Below are positions 33,004 through 45,702 of a DNA stretch of 64,000 nt, one piece after another; within the stretch, counting starts at the first letter, position 1; each line of letters starts with the position of its first letter. Both the position numbers and the translations under genes were made by a program. This stretch comes from Hesseltinella vesiculosa (taxonomy: Eukaryota > Mucoromycota > Mucoromycetes > Mucorales > Cunninghamellaceae). The notes under the pieces are model-generated. The model was not told the origin of the DNA, did not search any database, and saw only the letters and a program-made list of their open reading frames with translations. Where the stretch lies: the NCBI GenBank assembly GCA_002104935.1, contig MCGT01000031.1, positions 124,001 to 188,000 of the forward strand. Reading direction: 5' to 3'.

Positions 33004-34386
33004 AGATGAAAACTCTATTTTAGGTGCCTAAAAATTCTGAGCGCAAAAGTTTTTGCGCAATATCTCGCGAACCTGTTATTGGAATGATTTAAGATTTTAA
33101 GGACCTATTGAAATATGTTTTGTCTACCTGGACACCGAAAATCAAGTGATTTGGTTAACAATTTGCCGAGTATATTCATGTTTCCTTTTTTCGCCGAAAT
33201 TGAAAAAAACTCTGTTTGGCAATTGATCCTGGGTACCAGCAACTGCTGCAGTAATGTCTATTGATGTGACTGATAGAAGTAAAATGCAAAAAAAAAGGTG
33301 CCACTCATTGGTATATCATGTATCTGCCCCCCCATTGTCATCTCTTGCGTTTCAGACTCCGGTGCCAATGACCCCCCCCCCCCCGACTTTCCGTTTTTGG
33401 AAACTGGTATGTCTGGTGTTCCCAGTTACAGTATGTTTTCTTAATATATGAGGAGTGAAATTTGGCAATAGGTACGGCAAGTTCGTTAGACTATTTTCTA
33501 TGTTTATTTTTGAATTCGAAAATCGAATGAAGAAGAAAGAAACAAAGAGAAAATAAAATAAAAAAAAACCAGGCAAGCTGTCGGTTTTTTTTTTTTTTTT
33601 CGGTTTCTTGGCTGAGGAAATGGAGGAGCCAAAAACGTATGGATGACAGGTAGCTGGGCAACCTTGACCAATCGACTTGATTTATTCAGCATGGTCATCA
33701 TTCAAGATTTACTTTACTCGCGTAAATTTTTACGCTGATCTGTCATAACAATAGCGCGATCTAACTTTTTTTTAAGTTTCTCCCCTCTAGGAACGAACAG
33801 GCGATCAGCTCCGAAAACTAATGCAAAAAATCATCAAAAATCGATTTGCTCCAGATTTTGCACACAGCTATGAAATGGCGAGAAGCGACGACGACAGCAA
33901 TTTCAGGAAGCTTTGACCTCGCTATGGAGAATTGGAGACGTTGGAAATTGCACCGCCGGCGCCATTGCGCTGTCATGTTTTTTTTTTTTTTTTTTTTTTT
34001 TGCCGGCAATGGCTTTTGCGATCCAGGAGATTTGGGCATTGGACTATGTTTTTTTTTTACCTATCTTTTGATGGCTAATTGCATAGGTTGGGGTCCGTTG
34101 GGAATGATCAGGGGTTTGCATTTCTGTTGCCTAGCCAGCAGCAGGCCGGTGATTCGCTCATGAGCAAACAAGGCAGTGACTACAGGTCCCCAGCCGCCTC
34201 TGAATGAACGGAACCAATGTCTAAGAGCAAAATGTATGTGTGATATTTTTTTTAATAATCATAATAAAAAAGAAAGAAAGAGATGTATCAAGAAAATCCA
34301 AAAAAGGGTGATTAATAAAAAAAAAGGACAAAAAAAAAAAAAAGGTGGAAGTAGGAGGGAATTCATGTAGACGAAGCTTTTTTTCT
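33004..34386. other. Intergenic region with repeat fragment, no gene
   Basis: No supported gene. It contains C runs (33,370-33,384), T runs (33,586-33,600; 33,979-34,000) and a partial copy of the dispersed repeat at about 33,600-33,725. Around 33,840-33,900 a stretch (GATTTTGCACACAGCTATG) resembles 27,545-27,590. Confidence 0.5.
33600..33725 (+). repeat. Dispersed non-coding repeat, copy 4 (partial)
   Basis: Keeps AGCTGGGCAACCTTGACCA, ATCGACTTGATTTATTCAGC and TCATCATTCAAGATTT in the same order as the other copies. The first AGCTGGG block is degraded. Confidence 0.45.
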
Positions 34387-37300
34387 TTATACGGAGACAC
34401 GCAAACCAGTTGTTTCAGCACCGACTTGAGCCACATCACAAACGGTACAGAGCCTTCCATTGAATTCAGGTTTGTAAGATGCCTGGCAGAAGGGACAGGA
34501 GACCTTGGGGGAGCCTTTGTAGATGGGTTCGTAAGTGACGCAGCAGATGACAAAGGGATTGTACTGGTCGTAGAGCAAGGACATTTCGTCGGTGAGGTTG
34601 CGTTCACAGACGGTTTGGATTTGACGGGCTTCTTCGGCAATGTTGGCGGGGGGAGCCAGTTCGAGTAATCGACGGACCATTTGGCTGGCTGTGTTGAAGT
34701 TGCGCAGCTTGAAGGCCAGTTTGGTGGCTTGACGCAGGGCAACGAGCAAGTGGGCAGATTGTAACTGACAATGGGTAAAATAGCAGCCAAGTTCCAAGGC
34801 ACGTTTGAGCCTTTCGGGGTCGGTGGTGCCGGCAGCGCTGGCACGGCGGGATTGTTCCAGAGTGACACCGACAATGTATTCACGGCAGATGTCGACCAGT
34901 TGCTTGACTTCCGTAGCTTCCTGAGCATCAGCTGCCACAGTGAACAGGGCAGCGTGCATGACAGTCTTGAATTGGGTACCAATCAGGGCCAGTTTACCGG
35001 AAGAGAAGAGGCGGTAACCTTGTTGTAGCAGCTTGCTGAGACTGTCGACATTGTACAAGACAGGGGGTAAACTGTTGCGGCTGGTCAGCTCTTCGGGTAG
35101 GCGACGCAGATTGGCCACCAAGGGAGGGTTGGAGGCTACAGGTGGCAAATAAACTCGAGAGGCTTCATACACAGACATGAAGTGCTGTTTGAGAGGTTCA
35201 AATTTGACAATACCCGCTTGGCGGTTCAACGTCTAAAAAAAAAAAAGTTAGGGTCACTGTCTTTTGATTGTGTGACTGAGCATACCTGCATGGCAGATTC
35301 AAAGGCACCGGCGGCGATGTGATCGACGGCCAAGGGGGAGTTTTGGACCCAGTTGGCGCTTTCGCTGGTACCGGGAGTAGGAGGCACAAAGTCGGCGGAT
35401 TCCTTGGCAGCAGCGCGGCTGATTTCTGCATCAAGATCAGCCTTGATGTCATCATCAAAGCCCCAGCCATCACCATCTTCATCGTCACCGCCCATGTCTA
35501 AAGGTTCGTTTTCGGCAGCATCGAAGAGATCGTCGGGTGTGCGGTTGCTGGAGCCAAGATCAAGCACGTCATCGTTGGCGTCCCATTCGTCACCCATTTC
35601 GTTCAAAGTATCGATCCCTTCTTCAAATTTGAATGTAGGGCCGACGGAGGGGTTTTCGGGAGCGCTGTGATCGACGGCATTGGTGAAGGCCGTTTCAAAG
35701 AAGGATTTGGAGACGGTCAACAAAGGCCAGTTGGGGTCTTCCAGCACATTCTTGGCTGTGGGTCTGTTCAAAGGTGCGTTCAAGGTGACGTTACCAAGGT
35801 TGAGGTCGTCTTCGGTTTTGCCAGCAGCATTCAAAATAGCCTGAGCACGGTCTTCCAGGCCACTGGATTTAGCAGCCAAGTACGCAAGGGGAACTAGCAA
35901 ACAAAAAAAAAAAAAAAGGGTCAGTTCTATCAGGAAGAGGCAGGCATGTGTTGCGGGGGAGAGGAGGGGGACTTACGCTGGTTGACATCTTCCAAAAGGC
36001 GAATGCGTTCATCGACATCGCCAAGGTAAAGAGCGTTTTGGAAGCGGGACATGGGATCGCCACGCAATTCAGCGATCTTTAACAATTGGTGCAAATTGGC
36101 GTCGTTGCCACCGGCCAAGTACATGAAGGAAAGACGATCATAGTTTTGTGTGCGTTGATATGCGAGTTCGACGACCTAGAAAAAAAAAAAAGAACAAAAA
36201 AAAAACGGCGTGGTCAGCTTGTATTTTCCAAAAAAAAAAAGGGGGGGGAGAGCTACCTTGTAGTTGCCTTGTCGCAAGGCTTCGGCGCTCAGCTTCAGCC
36301 AGCAGTCTGGCTTGTCGAGGGATTTGGCGGTTTCCATAGCAATATCCAAGTTGCCGCATTCCAAGGCCAATTCAAAGCGGGTCTTTTCATCCCGAACAAA
36401 GTGCAAAGCAATCTACCAAAGCCAGAGTCAATCACCAGCGATCCACTGGTTTTCTCTTCTTACCTCTGGGTAGCCCTTTTTCTGCAGGTAGGCAATGATG
36501 GATTGGCCGACCAAGTTGGAGTTACGGATGATGTGCAGGACTTCTTCATATTGACGCTTGATCAAGGCCAATTTGAATCGGTATTCTGTAGGGTCGATGG
36601 AGATGGAGCGAGCCTTGCCGTCGCGGTCTAGGATGAACAAGGTTCTGCCCTTGACACGGGTTAAATAGACAGGTTGATCGAGTGTGCGAATAATGCCATT
36701 GTCGCTGGGTGGAAAAAAAAAAAGGTAAATATCTTGGCCAATTTTTTTTTTTATGTGTTGTTTGACTTACCCTTGAGGCAAAGCATATTTGATGTGGTTC
36801 AATGTGCAGTAAATAAAGACACCCGAGTCGTCCCAGGTACCACTCTTGATGCGAATGGTTTCGTGAATTTGGCAAACTTGCTTCAAATTCTTGTCAGCTA
36901 GAGTGATGGCTGATTGAAAAAGTAGAGGGGGGGGGGTGAGATGGGCTATTTGGTCAGGGTTTAAGAGGCTTACTGTGCTTGCTTAACAAAGCAACCATGT
37001 TTTGATCGTTGGACCAAACAACGTATTTGACGGTGGCAGCAGGGAGTTCGGAAAGAACACGACGTTGTTGGAGATCAAACAAGATGACGGAGGTTTGAGT
37101 GGACATGAGCAAAGCACCGGTGCCGGCATAGAAGATTTCGTTTACAGGCACAGGTGTTTTGAAGGATTTGGTGACGGTGTTGGTGAGGTCACGGATCTGG
37201 ATTTGTTGGTTGGTCTTGTCCAGAACAGCAAAGCGATTGCGGGCAATAAACAAAGCAGAGTGGCCAGTGCCGCGCTTGCCGTCGTCCATGGGTTCCTTTA

Positions 37301-38866
37301 ATGAGCCAGTCAGGGACTTGGGCAAGGGGTAAAGTTCATATATACCACCGTCTTGGGGCTAGGAGAGTGGAGGAGAAGAAGGCGGTTAGTCTACTCTTTC
37401 ACACTGATATTCCTGCTTTTCTCTCCCGGCTTACCGAGGTAATCAAGACAGCACGTTCAGCAGGGTTGTAGGACAAGGTGCGAGGTTGGATATATTGGGA
37501 TCCAAGCTTGCGGACGCTGAGAATTTCTTGATCGGCTGTGCTGGCAAAGTCGTGTACATGGACAATCTTGTCCTTGACGTAGTACAGTTGATTTTGGTGT
37601 ACTTGGTAAGCAGGGCGTTCGCGTTCCAACTTGAACACAATCAAACCGCTGTCATGACCTGAAGAAGGGGTTAAAAAAAAAAAAGTGAGCCAACCGAATC
37701 CTGTGTTTCGCTGCCAAAAAAAAAAAAAAAAAAAAGTTCAGGTTTTACCAGCTGCAAACAGATTCAATTCAGGGTGAGCGGTCAAGACCCAGAAACGATC
37801 ATGGTCACGACGGAAGGTAGCAACAGCAGTTCGCTTCGTCATGTCCCATACACGAATCGACTTGTCTTCACCATCCGACAAAATCAGTTCTTGGCGAGGG
37901 TGGAAAATAGCACTGGACACATTGTTGAAGTGACCACGGCAGCTGTCGACTTCCCAAGCCTTGGAGTCTTGATTCATGCGAAAAAAAAAAGAACAGGGGG
38001 GTGAGATGATTGATTGGTCAAGGTTTTCATTTTGCTTACCATTCATGCGCCACAGCTTGACTTGACGATCATCACCAGAAGAAACAATCAAAGGGAGGGT
38101 AGGATGGAAGGAGACCCAGTTGACACCATGATCGTGGCCTTCTAAGACATACTTGACCATGACATCGGTGGAACCAAAGAGATCAGCCTGGGTGTTTTGT
38201 CGCAAAAAGGGATCTTCAAAGGTCATGGCGGTAGGTGCTTGGTTCTTCTTGACGAGGCCGGTGATGTCCCACACGCGGACGGTTTGGTCCATGGAGGCGG
38301 AGACGACCAAGTCGTTCTTGGGATGGAATTGGGCACACATGACATAGTGGTTGTGGCCGGTCAGGATGGCGATACAGGTGCGGGATTGCCAGTTCCAGAT
38401 ACGAATGGTTTGATCGTCAGAAGCTGAGATGATCCAAGGGTATTCGTGATGGAAAAAGACGGTGCGCACGTAATCCAAATGGCCGTTCAGTGTGAACAGG
38501 CATCGGCGGGTCTTGTAGTTCCACACCTTGATTTTATAATCGTCGCCTCCAGAGACAAACAAGGGTTGTGTAGGATGGAAAGAAACGCCGCGCACTGGGC
38601 CTAAGATGATCATGTTTGGCATGTCAGTTTTCATGTTGGCTCGTTTTGTAAAGCATTACCATCATGTTCATCAAAACGGTCTAGCAATGTGCCCATGCGA
38701 AAGTCCCAGAGTTGAATGGACCCATTGTGCAAACTGGCGAGAATCCAAGGTCGTTTAGGATGAAAAGCAATCCCTTTGACGCGATTGCTTTTCGATTCAA
38801 ACTATGAAAGAAACAGTGAGTTGGATTCATATAGAGCGAGGGCGATGCCATTACTTTTGTAAGCAT
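34387..38866 (-). CDS. COP1: Coatomer subunit alpha (alpha-COP)
   Basis: About twelve exons encode a protein of roughly 1,200 residues, full length for the family. Exon 1 is tiny (MLTK) and splices to [19 protein letters not shown], the standard N-terminus. Six or seven WD40 repeats follow ([57 protein letters not shown] and so on). A second propeller and an alpha-solenoid come next ([18 protein letters not shown]). An acidic linker near [20 protein letters not shown] precedes the C-terminal COPI-alpha domain, which ends [20 protein letters not shown]. alpha-COP is the scaffold of the COPI coat that returns cargo from Golgi to ER by binding dilysine signals. An upstream in-frame ATG (38872) would add two residues. 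Confidence 0.96.
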
Positions 38867-39307
38867 CTGCATCGTGGATAAATGGAGCCTACAAGATGGA
38901 AGCATTCAAAAAAAAAAAAGATGATGAGTTCAGGTCCTTTTTAAAAAAGTGTGTGCATTGGTTCACCTTGCTCAGGGGAAAGAGAATGTTAGACAGACGA
39001 AAAAAGAGAGATGTACAGTTGGGATCCTTTTTTGTTCTTTGGTAGACTAAAAGATATAACAATCGCCTTTTGACACAAAACTTGGATGATGAAAGAAAAA
39101 AAAAAAAAAAAGAAAACGTGGAGGCGGGAAGACGAAAAAAAAAAAAAAAAAATAAATAATAGCCCAGCCGGAGTTTCCATTTTTGCTTGGATTTTTCGTC
39201 TCTCACTTTTTTTTGACACGTTGGCTGCATTGATCAACGAATGAAAGAGTTTTATGTCGAATCAGGGAGGAAGGGGGGGTAAAAAAAAAAAAAAAAGGGC
39301 ATCCTAT
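38867..39307. other. Spacer between two same-strand genes
   Basis: Upstream of alpha-COP and downstream of the WD40 gene. A runs at 38,908-38,918, 39,098-39,112, 39,135-39,151 and 39,281-39,296. No coding sequence seen. Confidence 0.5.
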
Positions 39308-40768
39308 TTACATACGAAGAGCTTGGACTGTTCTTCCAAAGCCAACAGCAATCCATCGTGGTAATGTCTGATTCCAACAAAGTGAGTTGATTTCAGATTC
39401 GGCCTCATAACGTAATATAGGTCCATGAGCTGGATGCCGACGATTTCCGTTGTGTAGATTTTCTGAGTTTTGTGTAATATCCCACACAAACACTTGCGCA
39501 TCATCGCCTAAAAAGAGCTATCAATACCCAAGAGCGTCTTGTTTTCAGGCGTAAAAAAATGCGCTTTACCGCCAGTGCAAATCTGACTGCCATTCACCGG
39601 CGACCAGTTGAAGCAGTTGACGTTGTTCTTGTGATTATTTTTCAGTTCAGCCACAGGCGTACTCGGGGAGCGAATATCCAAGATCTGAACAGTGTCAGAG
39701 TCCATGGAGAAGGTTGCTAGCAAGCCATGATTGATGCGATTGAATTGAAGTCGCAGCAGAGGTTGAGCGCCGTCGCTAATGATCGAGGTAAAATTGCTGG
39801 AGGATGGGGTTGCGGCTACAGGCGGTGCTTCATACAAAATGGTGGAATGTTCCAAAGCTCTATGTCATAAGAATAGGTCATAGACGAATATGTAAAGAAA
39901 GTCTGTTCCTCTTTTTTTTTTTTTTCGTTGCACCTTAGGTCAAACATGCGCACACTGCCATCCGCACCAACACTGGCAAAGATATCCGAGGTGCCATGCA
40001 TAAAGGCTACATCATAAACATCGCGGTCATGTGCAATTAATTGGGTCTTGGCCTGGCCAGTCTCCACGTTCCAAACAGTGCAAGTGGTATCGATGCTTGC
40101 TGTGACAATCAATGACGGATCCAATACATTCCAATCAAAAGAGGTCAACGGGGCACAGAAATCACTTTGCTTGGTCTAGGGACAAAAACAGATGAGAACG
40201 AGATCACGTGGGAAAAAAAGATCTTTGTACATTTAACAATTCCGCACGCTTGGACAGGGTCTGGAGAGGTTCACGGTAAGGACGTCGGGAGGTGATTGAA
40301 TTGTCATAGCGCGTTGGGCTGTCTTGTAATTCCCACACTCGTAAACAATCTGAAGAAGTGACCAAGATATCCGAGTCGCGAGACTGTTTGAACAAATCGT
40401 CAGTAAAGAAGAGGAGTGCCTTTTTATTTACCTTGCGCGGTTCCCAGAGCACTTTCGTGATGGGATAGTAGGAGTCGACTTCCGCCAGCGGTAAGAAATC
40501 TTGTCTTGTTGGATCAAAATAATCACGCCTGTCATCCATAAGATCTGATCGAGTAACGATTTGCAGCTAAGAAAAAAAAAAAAAAGGTCAAGAAAATGCT
40601 TGGATAGGAGGGATGTACCTTGTTGGCATGGTCTTCCATAAAGCTTCCTAGGGCCAATCGATAACCATCAGCTGTGGTTGCTTTACACCAATCCATGGCA
40701 TAGACTGGCCATGGTGCATCATATTGGTAGACTTCCTTTTCAGGTGGTCGTCCATTTCGAGAGGTCAT
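39308..40768 (-). CDS. WD40 protein of the DCAF7/WDR68 (HAN11, TTG1-like) family
   Basis: Six to seven exons starting [20 protein letters not shown]. The protein continues with [21 protein letters not shown], then WD repeats including [40 protein letters not shown] and [11 protein letters not shown]. The last exon contains [10 protein letters not shown] and [20 protein letters not shown] and ends at 39308. These strings are highly conserved in DCAF7/WDR68, a seven-bladed propeller that binds DYRK/HIPK kinases and acts as a CUL4-DDB1 adaptor. The role in this organism is inferred from the family. An out-of-frame ORF of similar length overlaps the last exon and is not the product. The start lies 216 bp from the divergent FYVE gene, so the two may share a promoter. 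Confidence 0.92.
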
Positions 40769-40984
40769 CGTTACGACAGTGAAAAAAAAAAAGAGCTTAA
40801 AAAAAATACGGAAAAGGGGGGAGAAATGGAAAAAAAGGGGAGCAAATGATTGGTTGGCCAGTCGCCTTTCAACAAAAAGGAGAGAAAAAAGGGACGATTT
40901 CCCTTTTTTTTTTCTCTCTCTCTCTTACTCTTTCTCTTTTTATCCACACCGCATCATGTCTTGTTGGTGATTGTTTCTTTTTAA

Positions 40985-42400
40985 ATGCTCCCTTCACTGC
41001 TTGCGTCCAATCACCCTCTACTGTGTGATGCTCTTGATTCAACAGTAAGGAGTGATCTGATCCTTTTTATTCTTGTCTTGATGGATCGTTTTTTCTTACT
41101 TAGTCTGCCAACAGCCTGACTTGCACAGCAACACAAGCAACTCATTCAAAACAAAAACGAGCCAGGCTTCCTTCTGTGCTTTCTAAACCTGATCCTATTA
41201 CACCTACAAGATCCAATCGCTGGAGTCACCTGACTTTTGCAACGCAGTCGACAGCCGACGACGAGCCACTGAAAACGCCAAGCACGCCCAGAAGTTTCTT
41301 CTCCCCTCTGACTCAACCCATAGACACAACAAACAGTGGCTCCATTTTAGATGACCCACCCTCCTTTTTCAGTTCTAAAATCGACCGTATCACAAGGCCC
41401 ATGCAAACGTTTCATCCATGGCATCATTTGGCCGATCACGAGACTGCCGACGATCCCACTGCCGGGGAGGATAACAACCCAGAGCCTTGGCGCCAGCAGT
41501 ACGTTGGCTTGGTGCTACAATTGATGCATCATGCCGAACAGCTGGAGTCGTTCTCGTTGCAACTTTCCCATGCCCAGCGCCAACTCCATCACTACCACGC
41601 CATGTCCAATACCCTGCATCGCCAATACGACCAACAAGAGCGCCATTACGAGGAACTGCTGCGGTCTTCACCCGAGTCCTCTCCTTCTTCCATCTCCTCC
41701 ACATCTTCTCCACCTACACCTCTCCCTCGCCGTCATTCACCTTTGCAAGGAGGCGATCTTTATGGATCAGCGGGCGATGACTCCCTGTTGCCTTGTGCAT
41801 CGCTGGCCACCACGCCCCATCCTAGATTCACAAACGAGCTTGCCCACAAAGCACGATGGTGGACAGGGATGGTGCTGGGCACTGACGTCGGTACCGGTCA
41901 AATCATCACCCCTTTCTTGGATCCATCGGAACGACAGATGGTGGTTGCTGGCTTTGGCATCGTCGCTGATCTTTCTGAGGAGGTAAGAAGCCGACCCTCC
42001 TTCCCCAGCGCCGCACTGACTTTTTTATGTTTTCTCCTCTAAGCTCTTTCATCATCCCTATTTGTTTCGCCTCAAGGGACTCGATTGGCAATTGCATTTT
42101 ATGCTGCTACCCAAGGACCGATGGGTGGCGGATGATCACGTGGTGCAGTGCCAATGCCATGCCTTGCAGCCTTGTCCTACGCTCTTCACCTTGACCAAAC
42201 GACGACACCATTGCCGGAGGTAAGCCCTACGAAACACCCTTGTTTAGTGGCTGATGTCCTTCTTCAGATGTGGTCGAGTGGTTTGTCAACGCCATAGTGG
42301 CAATCGATTGCCTTTATTCCAAGCTGGCGATACTTTGACAAAATGGTATCGTGTTTGTGACCAATGCTTTATCCAATTGATCTCCCTTTTTTCTCGCTAA
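40985..42400 (+). CDS. FYVE zinc-finger protein
   Basis: Exons 40985-41044, 41104-41982, 42044-42219 and 42268-42400 give 415 residues. The first exon supplies the ATG (MLPSLLASNHPLL); the long second exon alone has no ATG start. Residues ~20-100 are low-complexity Ser/Thr/Pro. A short coiled-coil-like stretch follows (LQLMHHAEQLESFSLQLSHA). The C-terminus has WVADD, CQCHALQPC, RRHHCRRCGRVVC, QRHS and YRVCDQCF: the WxxD, RR/KHHCRxCG and RVC elements of a PI3P-binding FYVE finger. The first ligand pair is unusual (C-x-C, with further cysteines) and one zinc ligand is His, as in a subset of fungal FYVE fingers. It probably acts on endosomal or vacuolar membranes. The N-terminal part is not recognised. 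Confidence 0.8.
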
Positions 42401-43000
42401 TTCCTTCCTTGTACATAGTTTTCATCTAGAGTCGTCACCTCCCCCACTTACCTACAGTACGTATGATATCCTCCCCAATAATAAATATTTCCGTTGTCCC
42501 AAATTGAATCATGTGTCCGGATGAAACGGCTATCCTTTTGGTTCTTTTTAAAACTGGATGACATCAAAACTTTCTTTTTTTGACATCTCGGAAGCTCTGC
42601 TGTACTCTTTGATTTCTTTGGGACTGACCATTTTTTTTTGTTTTTTTGTTTTTTTGTTTTTGGTCAGGGGCACCCTCGCTGTTTTATTTTAATGAAATGC
42701 AATCGGTGCGTTGCATATGGTCAAGGGGAAAAAAAAAATGAGAGAAGGGCTATGTACTTTTTATTTTGTTATCTAGGTTGGGTAAAAAAAAAAAAAAAAA
42801 AAAGCATGAGAGTAAATGGAAGGGGTAGCTAGGGATGGGTGAACGTGGAGGGGCATAGCTTGAACAAAAAAGAAGAAAAAAAAAAAAAAGTGGTAGCGGA
42901 TCAGAACTGGGAAGATCAGAACGACGGAGAGCATGGGAGGGATAACAAGATTCAAAGGGGAAAAAGGGATGCGCGGAGTTTTATTGGGAGACCAACGACG
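42401..43000. other. Convergent intergenic region
   Basis: 3' regions of the FYVE and TEA-factor genes. A/T homopolymers at 42,629-42,660, 42,784-42,803 and 42,876-42,889. No gene seen. Confidence 0.5.
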
Positions 43001-45118
43001 TCATTTCATGATCGAGGCATTTTTCATGGTGACGATGTCCATGGTGCCTTGACCACGTTCGAATTCATAAATCATAGCAAGGAGAGGAGTGCGTTTGGCA
43101 TTGGCATGACTAGAGGGATCTTTGGCGTCGGCAGGAGCATCGATTTCTTCAAACACTTGAGCAATACAGAGATTATGAATGGCAATATCCACTTCATCCC
43201 ATGATTGCAAGGTTCGCACACCTTTCATAAAGGCATCAAAGAAGTGGTTGACATAGACAAAACTGTACATATATTTGCCTTCGTTGATCCACAAGGCTTG
43301 CTGCACTTCTTTGGATTCCAGCACCACGTTGCCGAAGGAATAAATGGTCATGGTGCATTCAATCATGCGTCGATCCCTGGATTCAAAGAAACACGTGTTG
43401 TTGAAAAAGAAATCATTCATGGAAAAGTTCAAGTCCAATTTCATCTAGGAAAAAAAAAAAAAAAATGGGGGGTCAGTCTTTTTCCACGCCCATTTTTTTT
43501 TTTTTTTTTTTGGGTTTACATTGGCCAGGAGGATGGCATCCATGGAAAGAGTAGATAAGACAGGATGACTGTCCAAAAGCGAGGTATACTTGGCAAGGGC
43601 ATGATCACTGGGAGGCAGAGAAGAGGGAAGGCAATGAGGAAGCTGGGCTAGGGTATGAGAAGACAGGGCTGAAGGGGTGTAGGGCGTGGGGAATTCCAGA
43701 TATAGACAAATGTAATTAGGCCAGAGGGCAACGTCCTGTGGAGGATGAGGGATGGGGGTCATGGGAACAGGAGGGTGATGGGGTGTCAATAAGTCGGCAG
43801 GGATATGGTTGGCTTTGCGAGACGAGCGCAGTTTGGTGCTTTTGCGTTTGGCACCTCGTTTCCATTTCTGACTGGTTGGCATGGGCGGCGTCATGTTGTT
43901 GCCGGCGACAGAATGCATAGGTTGGCCATGCACCATGAGATTGAGTGAAGAAGTCGATGAAGACGCTGATGAAGTCACCGGCTTGAGCTCAGGAGCACGT
44001 TCATGGACAGGCGTGGTCAGGCCAGGGGTCGATGGCAACCCATACATGTCGGTGACTGGCAGCATCAGGCTGTCCATATCATGAGACGAAGAGGGGGACG
44101 AGGAGGAAAAAAAAAGATTAGAGCCTGTTGTCATTTTGGTGCCATGGGCCATAGAGCCACCTGCGCAAGAGGTCAGCCAAGACGTGGTGTCGGACATGAA
44201 AGAGGCCGTCAGCTCCGTCAGGGACGGAGGCTGGGACTCGGTGGGATGGCAGGTCATACTGGGATAATGGGATTCATGGGGATGATCCATGGCCATCATC
44301 AGGCCATGTTGCTGTGAGTGTGATGGATGAGAGGATGCTGACGACGACGACGAAGAGGACGACGACGACGACACGTTCGTGGTCAACTGGGACGACGTGG
44401 CTGTCTCCATGTCCAACAGAGGGGGCGCCATGGTATCGTAAAATGGGTCCTTGATGTCCAAAAGCGAGATATGATGCGAAGCATAGGACGTCGAATGGTC
44501 ACCCCCAGCCCCGTACATCATGTCAAACACGTAATCGGCCGGCGATGGCGACGACGTGATGGAGGACTCGTCGGAAGACAAGGAAGTGTTGGACGGCAGG
44601 GTGGTGAGTTTGGCCATGGACGTAGGATTGACAAAGCCAGAAGTCGGCGGGTGGCGTGCGTTCAGATGCGCTACCATGCCCTGCTGCATGGCTGGATGCG
44701 ACAGTGAAGGTGGGTGCTGTTGATGACGTTTTCGATGAGAATGGCCAGCGTTCCCCATTGGTTTGGGCTTTCGCTGCTGTGTCACTTCATCGTCCATGTC
44801 CACCGTGTCTGTCAATAAACGCATGACTATCACGCATATGCATCCCAAAATGAAAAAAATAAAAGGGTGAGTTCATAGGCCCTTGCCCCCCCTTTTTTTC
44901 ATTATGCTTTACACTGCGGATCGCCTTTTCGGGTGTTTTTCAACACTTGAATATGAGAAGACACCTGCTTTCTTGTTCGGATTTTGGACGTCTTGCGGAA
45001 AATAAAATCCGAGATCAGTTCATTACGCCCTGAAAAAAAAAAAAATTAATAAACCCAAAAGAGGTTGACCGTGTCCTTTTTTTTTGACTTTTTCAACGTA
45101 ACCAGCCGTTTGGCCTGT

Positions 45119-45179
<61 letters not shown>

Positions 45180-45702
45180 ACAGGGTTTGCCATTGACAAG
45201 GATTTTACGACGACCAAGTTTAGGTATAGTTTCCAAAGCTGTAAAGCAACAAACAGGTTAGGCATTCTCATAGGAAATCCCCCCTCCCCTTTAGCCCTTT
45301 ATCCCTCGTTTTTTCTCTATTTCTTGTTCCCCACGTTTTCTTTTTTTGAGCGCGCGCGGGCAACTGGTCGAGGGAGCTTTTTTTTTTTTTTTACCTTCAA
45401 TGAAAGCGGATTCTACTTCAGGAGGCCACACCTGCTAATTTTTTTTTTTTTTGTCCACATCAAACATATAAACAAACCAGTCCACTTGATACAAACAAAT
45501 CTTTTTTTTTTCTTACCTCTTCCTTGTCCTTGTCAGACTGTGGAGGTAAGTTGTGAGGTCGTTTACTAAGTTTTGTTCGATCGTCTCTAGCTTCAAACAA
45601 AAAAGGTATCGAATCGGAAGAGGAAACAGGCTCGTTGAAAGCTGAATCCCTCGGTAAAGAGCTGTCTGGTTTAAAAAAGAGGTCTTGCGTGCATGCCAAC
45701 AT
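43001..45702 (-). CDS. TEA/ATTS-domain transcription factor with TEAD-like C-terminal domain
   Basis: Six exons (45517-45702, 45395-45431, 45179-45238, 44913-45029, 43520-44808, 43001-43444) give 710 residues. The TEA DNA-binding domain is split over three short exons: [20 protein letters not shown], then [18 protein letters not shown], then [15 protein letters not shown]. It thus contains the invariant SSHIQVL helix. A long low-complexity Ser/Pro/His region follows, including a poly-Ser run. The C-terminal ~150 residues ([52 protein letters not shown]) align with the beta-sandwich of animal TEAD, the Yki/YAP-binding domain. AbaA and Tec1 are the known fungal relatives and control development. 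The intron at 45122-45178 holds 54 consecutive T (A in the transcript). Confidence 0.9.
45123..45176. repeat. 54-base T homopolymer inside an intron
   Basis: Uninterrupted T run on the plus strand. In the TEA-factor transcript it is an A run directly after the 5' splice site GT. It is the longest of many homopolymers in introns of this window. Confidence 0.9.

Noticed and set aside
39304..39504. Alternative last frame of the WD40 gene (66 codons)
   Set aside because: The frame giving [20 protein letters not shown] matches the DCAF7 family; the overlapping frame does not.
41176..42042. FYVE gene starting at 41176
   Set aside because: That position is a GTG. A consensus intron (41045-41103) joins an upstream ATG exon in frame, and a downstream intron removes the apparent stop at 42042.
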